A stretch of 64,000 nucleotides of DNA from Mucilaginibacter phenanthrenivorans (GTDB lineage: Bacteria > Bacteroidota > Bacteroidia > Sphingobacteriales > Sphingobacteriaceae), in assembly GCF_024721155.1 (NCBI RefSeq), contig NZ_JAHVAP010000001.1, forward strand, positions 992,001-1,056,000, read 5' to 3'. Below are positions 59,940-64,000 of this stretch, in pieces (within the stretch, counting starts at the first letter, position 1; every line of letters begins with the position of its first letter). The notes beneath the pieces were generated by a model that was given only the letters and a program-made list of their open reading frames with translations, did no database searches and was not told where the DNA came from. The position numbers and the translations under genes are program-made.

Positions 59940-62309
59940 TCACTCGGAACGCAGGCTCTTCACAGGGTTAGCCAGTGCCGCTTTGATTGATTGAAAGCTG
60001 ATGGTTATTAAGGCGATCCCTATGGCAAGTAACCCTGCTATTAAAAAAATCCATCCATTAATGTCAATCCTGTAAACAAAATTTTGCAACCACTTATTCA
60101 TTGCCCACCATGCTATCGGCGAGCCGATCACAATGGCGATTAGCACAAGTTTTAAAAAGTCCTTTGATATTAAGGTTACTATACCGGTTACGCTTGCACC
60201 TAATACTTTGCGGATCCCGATCTCCTTTGTCATTATCTGGGCGGTATAGGTTGCAAGGCCTAATAAGCCCAGGCACGAGATCATAATGGCAATCGTTGAG
60301 AAAATGTTAAATAAAATTCCGGTACGCTGATCTGTTTTATACAGATTGGCATATTCCTCATCCATAAAAGTATACTCAAATGGGAAACCCGGATTGTATT
60401 CGTTCCAAAGTTTGGACGCCGCAGCTAAAGCCTTTGCCGCATTTCTGCCGTTTGTTTTCACGTACATCATCCAACCTTTGGGCTCATAATAAATTAAGGT
60501 CGGCTCAATGCGTTCTTTAAATGATGCGGTATTAAAATCTTTAACCACACCGATGATAGTACCCTCGGTTTCCTGGAATTTAAATCGCTTACCGATGGGA
60601 TTCTTCAGCCCTGCCAGTTTAACAGCAGTCTCATTTAAAATAAAATGTGCTGTATCGGTTTTTACTCCTGAAAAGTTGCTTCCAGCAAGCATTTTGATCT
60701 TCATCATCGGGATGAATTTGTCATCAATTCCAAGGTGATGAATAATAACACTTGCATTGGGATCCTTGCCGTCCCAATCTACACCTGCGGTGGTATGCCC
60801 ATTATCAACCAGGTGGTTATCTATGAGTGCCACGCCTTCAATATCAGGAATATTTTTTAATTCGGCTTTAACCACATCAATATGGCTGCCCAGTGCACCT
60901 AACCTGAATGAGAATACCTGCGAACGATCGTACCCCGGATTTTTTTCCCGTACATACTTTAACTGTTTGCCAATAACAAGCGTAACTATTATCAGTGTAA
61001 CCGAAAACACAAACTGTGTAGTTACCAGTATCTTCCTAAAGGCAACGTTACCAATACCAAGGCTCAATTTACCTTTCAATGCTTTTAATGGTTCAAATGA
61101 CGATAGTAGCAACGCCGGATAAATTGATGATGCAACTAACGTACCCACAACAGTTATTAAAACCACCTTCCATACACCCGCACCCAGTAAATTAAATTCC
61201 ATGTGCTTGCCCGAAATGTCATTGTAGTAAGGCATTAGCTGCATAATGAGTACAAATGCGAGCACCAGGGCGATACTAAAAAAAAGGATAGTTTCAATAA
61301 TAAATTGTCCGAACAATTGCATTTTCTGCGCACCGACAATTTTGCGGATACTGACCTCCTTCGCCCGGATAATTGAACGGGCGGTCGACAGGTTTACATA
61401 GTTGATACAGGCAATAAGCAATATTAAAACGGCTACCAGTAAAAATATATTCACGGTCTGCATGCCGGATGCTGTGCCATCGGGCTGGTAAAGGTGGATA
61501 GCGGCAAGTGACTGTAACTGATAGGCATTTTCTTTAACAGATACCTTTATCCAAGGGGCATTTTTTGCCTGGATGCTAATGAGTTTCTCACCTATCGGCT
61601 TCAAAGGCGTACCGGGTTGAATTTCAAAAAAAGTAGTGTACCCAAAATTCCCCCAGTCGCTATCCAATGATTTCCAGAAATTGCTTCCACTGTATTGCTT
61701 TGCCCGTATGTCCATAGGGAACAGCATGTTGTAATTAATGCTGGAGTTGCCAGGAAAGTCGGCAATAACGCCGCATACAGTATAATTATCCTTGTGGTCC
61801 TGCTGCAACACTTTGCCGACAGGGTTTACATCGCCAAAATATCTTTTTGCGGTAGATTGGGTGATGATAACCGATTGGTCATTGAGAAATGGCTTGTCCG
61901 GGTTACCGTTTAGCAGCTTAAAATCAAACATCTTAAAAAACGAGGGATCAACAAACGCAGTGTTTTCCTCCTTTAAAAGTTTATCCTTATAACTAAAAAT
62001 GCTCTTGTAACCGTTTGCTATCCTTACCGCATTCTTAACACCCGGCACCTCCTTTAGCGCATAGGTTGCAACAGGGCCTTGCGCATTGTCCCAAATTCGT
62101 TTGGTATTGCCGCTTCCCAAAAAGGAGTTTACACGGTAAATATTTTTCCCCTTCTTATGGAACGAATCAAAGCTCAGCTCATCCTGAACCCATAATAAAA
62201 TAAGCATACCAATCACCAGGCCCATTGTAAGCCCGGCAATATTGATTACCGAATAAAATTTATTCTTTACCAGGTTGCGCCAGGCTATTTTAATATAATT
62301 CCGAAGCAT
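59940..62309 (-). CDS. P12: MacB/FtsX-type ABC permease, first gene of first unit
   Basis: 789 residues, the shortest complete member. TM1 is GLTMGLVIGMLILLWVQDELSFDSF, starting after MLRNYIKIAWRNLVKNK. First coupling motif EVSIRKIVGAQKMQ, with Ser in place of the usual Gly; second EIGIRKVLGASVTGIVTLISKDF. Domain 1 has FFKMFDFKLLNGNPDKPFLNDQSVIITQST; domain 2 has DKFIPMMKIKMLAGSNFSG and GVVKDFNTASFKERIEPTLI. First half ends FEPLKALKGKL. Tail NPVKSLRSE. It follows the promoter region with box C and element C, so it probably begins the eight-gene transcript P12-P5. Confidence 0.93.
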   Translation of the reverse strand: MLRNYIKIAWRNLVKNKFYSVINIAGLTMGLVIGMLILLWVQDELSFDSFHKKGKNIYRVNSFLGSGNTKRIWDNAQGPVATYALKEVPGVKNAVRIANGYKSIFSYKDKLLKEENTAFVDPSFFKMFDFKLLNGNPDKPFLNDQSVIITQSTAKRYFGDVNPVGKVLQQDHKDNYTVCGVIADFPGNSSINYNMLFPMDIRAKQYSGSNFWKSLDSDWGNFGYTTFFEIQPGTPLKPIGEKLISIQAKNAPWIKVSVKENAYQLQSLAAIHLYQPDGTASGMQTVNIFLLVAVLILLIACINYVNLSTARSIIRAKEVSIRKIVGAQKMQLFGQFIIETILFFSIALVLAFVLIMQLMPYYNDISGKHMEFNLLGAGVWKVVLITVVGTLVASSIYPALLLSSFEPLKALKGKLSLGIGNVAFRKILVTTQFVFSVTLIIVTLVIGKQLKYVREKNPGYDRSQVFSFRLGALGSHIDVVKAELKNIPDIEGVALIDNHLVDNGHTTAGVDWDGKDPNASVIIHHLGIDDKFIPMMKIKMLAGSNFSGVKTDTAHFILNETAVKLAGLKNPIGKRFKFQETEGTIIGVVKDFNTASFKERIEPTLIYYEPKGWMMYVKTNGRNAAKALAAASKLWNEYNPGFPFEYTFMDEEYANLYKTDQRTGILFNIFSTIAIMISCLGLLGLATYTAQIMTKEIGIRKVLGASVTGIVTLISKDFLKLVLIAIVIGSPIAWWAMNKWLQNFVYRIDINGWIFLIAGLLAIGIALITISFQSIKAALANPVKSLRSE

Positions 62310-62332
62310 AGTATGTATTTTTCCATAGTAGG

Positions 62333-62349
62333 TTTAAAATGCATACCAA
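62333..62349 (-). promoter_or_regulatory. TTGGTATG box C (sigma-54-like -24 element)
   Basis: Minus strand TTGGTATGCATTTTAAA. It aligns with boxes A and B and lies 51 bases from element C. The predicted transcript start is about 14 bases before the P12 ATG. The -12 GC is missing, as in the other two. Confidence 0.5.
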
Positions 62350-62400
62350 TTATATAAACAAAAGAAAATCAATTGATTACATTTTATTTTTAGCTAACAA

Positions 62401-62441
62401 CTGTATCATAACCGTACACCGTATGTTACGCCTGCGAACGG
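62401..62441 (+). promoter_or_regulatory. 41-bp double-dyad element C (upstream of P12), inverted
   Basis: On the plus strand: dyad 1 GTA-TCATAACCG-TAC (62403-62417) and dyad 2 GTT-ACGCCTGCG-AAC (62425-62439). Sequence matches elements A and B but in the opposite orientation relative to the P12 gene. The distance to the TTGGTATG box is nonetheless conserved. A partial match (GTACACCATAACCG, 62520-62533) lies 80 bases further upstream. Confidence 0.75.
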
Positions 62442-62556
62442 TTAATTTTTTTGCCTGAATTTAGAAATCGGTAAGGGAATGCCCCTAAACGAAGAAACGG
62501 CTATGGCATACCGCGAACAGTACACCATAACCGTTTTTTAAAACTATCTATTCTGC

Positions 62557-63594
62557 TTAATTAAAGCTCACATTCAAATTGTCGCTGGCATCAACCTTAA
62601 CCGGGATTCCTCCGCCGTTTACACTGCCTTTAACATGGTCTTTTTCCCATTCGCCGCTGAATTTCCCCAGGTTTGATGATTTGATTTTGCTGGCCGAAAA
62701 GTTAAGATCCAATCCCTGGTTTGATGGTAATTTTAAATCAACATGACCGCCGCTTACGTCAAGCTTAACGTATTTTCCGACATGCAGCATCTCTACGTGC
62801 ATACTGCCACCGCTTGTTGATGCATCAAGGCTGCAGGACATAGCAGACAAATTCACGCTGCCACCGCTTGTGCCGGTAATCAATTCGCCTTTTATGTCGT
62901 TTGCCTGGATGCTGCCACCGCTTGTATTCGCGGTGATAGTGCCATTTAAAGCCTCAAGATGTAATGAACCACCTGAAGTTTCAAGTTTGATTTTTCCCTG
63001 GCAGTTGCCGGCCCGGATGCTGCCGCCACTTGTTTCAAGGTTGATGTTATCCTTTGAATTGCTGATATCGATGCTGCCGCCCGACGTTTCGCCTTTTATA
63101 ATGCCGGCAAGATTTTCCATATGCAGACTGCCACCACTGGTGCTGAATTCTTCGTTACCAATAAGGTTATCCAGATGGATGCTGCCGCCACTGGTGCTTA
63201 AATGAGTAGCAACCTGTTTTGGTGTATATATTTTAAATGATATACTTAATTGATTTCTCCAGTTAAAGCCGCCATCATGCTTTCTTTTTGCCGTGGCGTG
63301 TACTTCATGATTATTCACCGTAATAGTCAGGTTATAATCTTCACTAAGGCGCTTGTCAATTTCTTCCTTCGAAAGTTGTCGTCCATTATTGCCCTGAACA
63401 TATACTTCAACACGTGGCGATTCAGAACCACCACTAACAGAAATACTGCCCCCGGAGGTATTTACAAATACATCTTTTATTCCATCGCTGGCCAGCGATT
63501 TGGTTTGATAAGGAGTTTTATCCCAATTGCCTTGCGCAAAAGCTGCGGAGCCCGAGCATGCAACTAATAATAGTAACAGGTAAGTTTTCATCAT
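62557..63594 (-). CDS. Secreted TSGGS-repeat putative adhesin (DUF4097-like)
   Basis: 345 residues with a signal peptide (MMKTYLLLLLVACSGSAAFAQ). Residues 134-260 are seven exact 18-residue repeats of the form TSGGS-(I/L/V)-x12, plus a longer eighth and a decayed ninth ending near residue 285. They should stack as a beta-helix with the SGGS turn on one face. The N-terminal part has SGGSISVSGGSESPRVEVYVQG followed by a mixed alpha/beta region. This matches the DUF4097/DUF2807 group of cell-envelope proteins often found near stress sigma factors; molecular function is unknown. It sits between P13 and P12 on the same strand but has an ECF-like promoter of its own. Confidence 0.8.
   Translation of the reverse strand: MMKTYLLLLLVACSGSAAFAQGNWDKTPYQTKSLASDGIKDVFVNTSGGSISVSGGSESPRVEVYVQGNNGRQLSKEEIDKRLSEDYNLTITVNNHEVHATAKRKHDGGFNWRNQLSISFKIYTPKQVATHLSTSGGSIHLDNLIGNEEFSTSGGSLHMENLAGIIKGETSGGSIDISNSKDNINLETSGGSIRAGNCQGKIKLETSGGSLHLEALNGTITANTSGGSIQANDIKGELITGTSGGSVNLSAMSCSLDASTSGGSMHVEMLHVGKYVKLDVSGGHVDLKLPSNQGLDLNFSASKIKSSNLGKFSGEWEKDHVKGSVNGGGIPVKVDASDNLNVSFN
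62758..63195 (-). repeat. 54-bp in-frame repeats of the TSGGS gene
   Basis: Eight repeat units of 54 bases (the last one longer) encode the TSGGS beta-helix. The ACTGCCACCGCTTGT-like core (plus strand) is most conserved. The repeat is coding, not a CRISPR or a satellite. Confidence 0.85.
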
Positions 63595-63613
63595 CTTTAA
63601 GTTTATTTACCTA

Positions 63614-63642
63614 TAAGACTATTGTTTACCTGCTTAGGTTGC
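63614..63642 (-). promoter_or_regulatory. ECF-type promoter-like sequence of the TSGGS gene
   Basis: Minus strand GCAACC (63637-63642), 17-base spacer, GTCTTA (63614-63619), with an A/T-rich tract upstream. This resembles AACC/GTC promoters of ECF sigma factors. It lies about 20 bases before the ATG at 63594. Confidence 0.5.
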
Positions 63643-63680
63643 ACCGTTTTAAAAAAAGTTTTCTGTTGCAGTGAGCAGCT

Positions 63681-63747
63681 GGCAGTTTGAATTGAAGAAG
63701 CTTTCAGTTGATAGCGATTTATAAACTACTGCCAACTGAAAACTGCC
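63681..63747. repeat. Nested inverted repeat after P13
   Basis: GGCAGTTT (63681-63688) pairs with AAACTGCC (63740-63747), and inside it CAGTTG (63705-63710) with CAACTG (63733-63738). The right side is a tract of CTGCCTACTGCCTACT units. It begins 6 bases past the P13 stop and may end that transcript. Confidence 0.6.
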
Positions 63748-63753
63748 TACTGC

Positions 63754-64000
63754 CTACTCGCTTTTAAGGCTCTTCACAGGGTTAGCCAGCGCGGCTTTTA
63801 TAGCCTGAATGCTTACGGTAACAGCAGCCACCAGTAATGATGATGCGCCAGCCGCAATAAAGATCCACCATTGGATATTAATCCGGTAGGCGAAATCCTG
63901 AAGCCATGAATGGGCCATATACCAGGCTATTGGTGAGGCTATTATGGTGGCAATGATGATCAACCCTAAAAAGTCTCTTGAAATAAGTACGATGATGTTT
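63754..64000 (-). CDS. P13: 3' end of a further MacB/FtsX-type ABC permease
   Basis: Open to the right edge without a stop; about 81 C-terminal residues are inside the window. They read SRDFLGLIIIATIIASPIAWYMAHSWLQDFAYRINIQWWIFIAAG and end AALANPVKSLKSE, the same TM7-TM8 and tail as P1-P12, with Lys for Arg at the third residue from the end. The TTG at 63963 is internal, not a start. It shows that the array continues beyond the window and that the TSGGS gene is inserted within it. Confidence 0.9.
   Translation of the reverse strand, partial: NIIVLISRDFLGLIIIATIIASPIAWYMAHSWLQDFAYRINIQWWIFIAAGASSLLVAAVTVSIQAIKAALANPVKSLKSE

Noticed and set aside
31846..62309. Pseudogenes or frameshifts within the permease array
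   Set aside because: All twelve complete genes have intact frames, both coupling motifs and the C-terminal tail.
62511..62533. A fourth copy of the double-dyad element
   Set aside because: Only a half match (GTACACCATAACCG); no GTW-N9-WAC dyad and no TTGGTATG box at the expected distance.
62758..63195. Regular 54-bp repeats as a CRISPR-like or satellite array
   Set aside because: They are in frame, encode the TSGGS ladder, and have no unique spacers.
63754..63963. A separate 69-residue membrane protein at the right edge
   Set aside because: The frame continues past 63963 to the edge with permease sequence; it is the 3' end of P13.

Overview
The window looks like chromosomal DNA of a Bacteroidota member, most likely family Sphingobacteriaceae (Mucilaginibacter- or Pedobacter-like). 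The support is a PorE-like TPR/propeller/OmpA protein, a DUF3667 protein, secreted GH78/GH53/GH3/GH9 glycosidases, TAnnTTTG promoter-like boxes, little Shine-Dalgarno signal, and large families of MacB/FtsX-type permeases. The genus is inferred. No tRNA, rRNA, CRISPR array, transposase or prophage gene was seen.

Bases 1-23260 hold ordinary core genes: lepA (5' end cut by the window), folD, a GH78 alpha-L-rhamnosidase, a small lipoprotein/Rieske/NTF2-like cluster, queE, a PorE-like OmpA protein, a CBM6-like protein, recQ, manC, rlmB, dnaB, chrA, a TPR protein, etfB-etfA, a BFN/UVR nuclease-domain protein, a nucleoside-type MFS permease and a DUF3667 protein. Three intergenic regions (1127-1235, 13694-13806, 16494-16568) carry inverted pairs of a GC-rich REP-like palindrome that always sits beside stop codons and in one case encodes the C-terminus of RlmB.

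Bases 23263-28486 form a minus-strand plant-polysaccharide cluster (GH9 to GH3 to GH53), followed at higher coordinates by a small outer-membrane beta-barrel gene with its own terminator.

Bases 29481-64000 are the unusual part. A TolC-like gene and one LolD/MacB-type ATPase gene are preceded by twelve complete permease genes (P1 to P12) and the 3' end of a thirteenth (P13), all on the minus strand. Each permease is about 800 residues and looks like two MacB permease halves fused into one chain. Twelve end in the identical tail NPVKSLRSE. A TSGGS-repeat putative adhesin (DUF4097-like) lies between P13 and P12. No periplasmic adaptor, kinase or regulator gene is inside the window.

The array appears to be split into three coordinated transcription units. 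A 41-bp element made of two GTW-N9-WAC dyads, 22 bp apart centre to centre, lies upstream of P12, of P4 and of the ATPase gene. In each case it is 51-52 bp from a TTGGTATG box that resembles the -24 part of a sigma-54 promoter. The copy at P12 is inverted relative to the other two, as an enhancer could tolerate. Strong hairpins follow P5, P1 and tolC at the unit ends. The likely reading is a co-regulated envelope-stress or export regulon in which one ATPase and one outer-membrane channel serve many interchangeable permeases. Spacers inside the units are filled with two families of degenerate short repeats that also occur elsewhere in the window.
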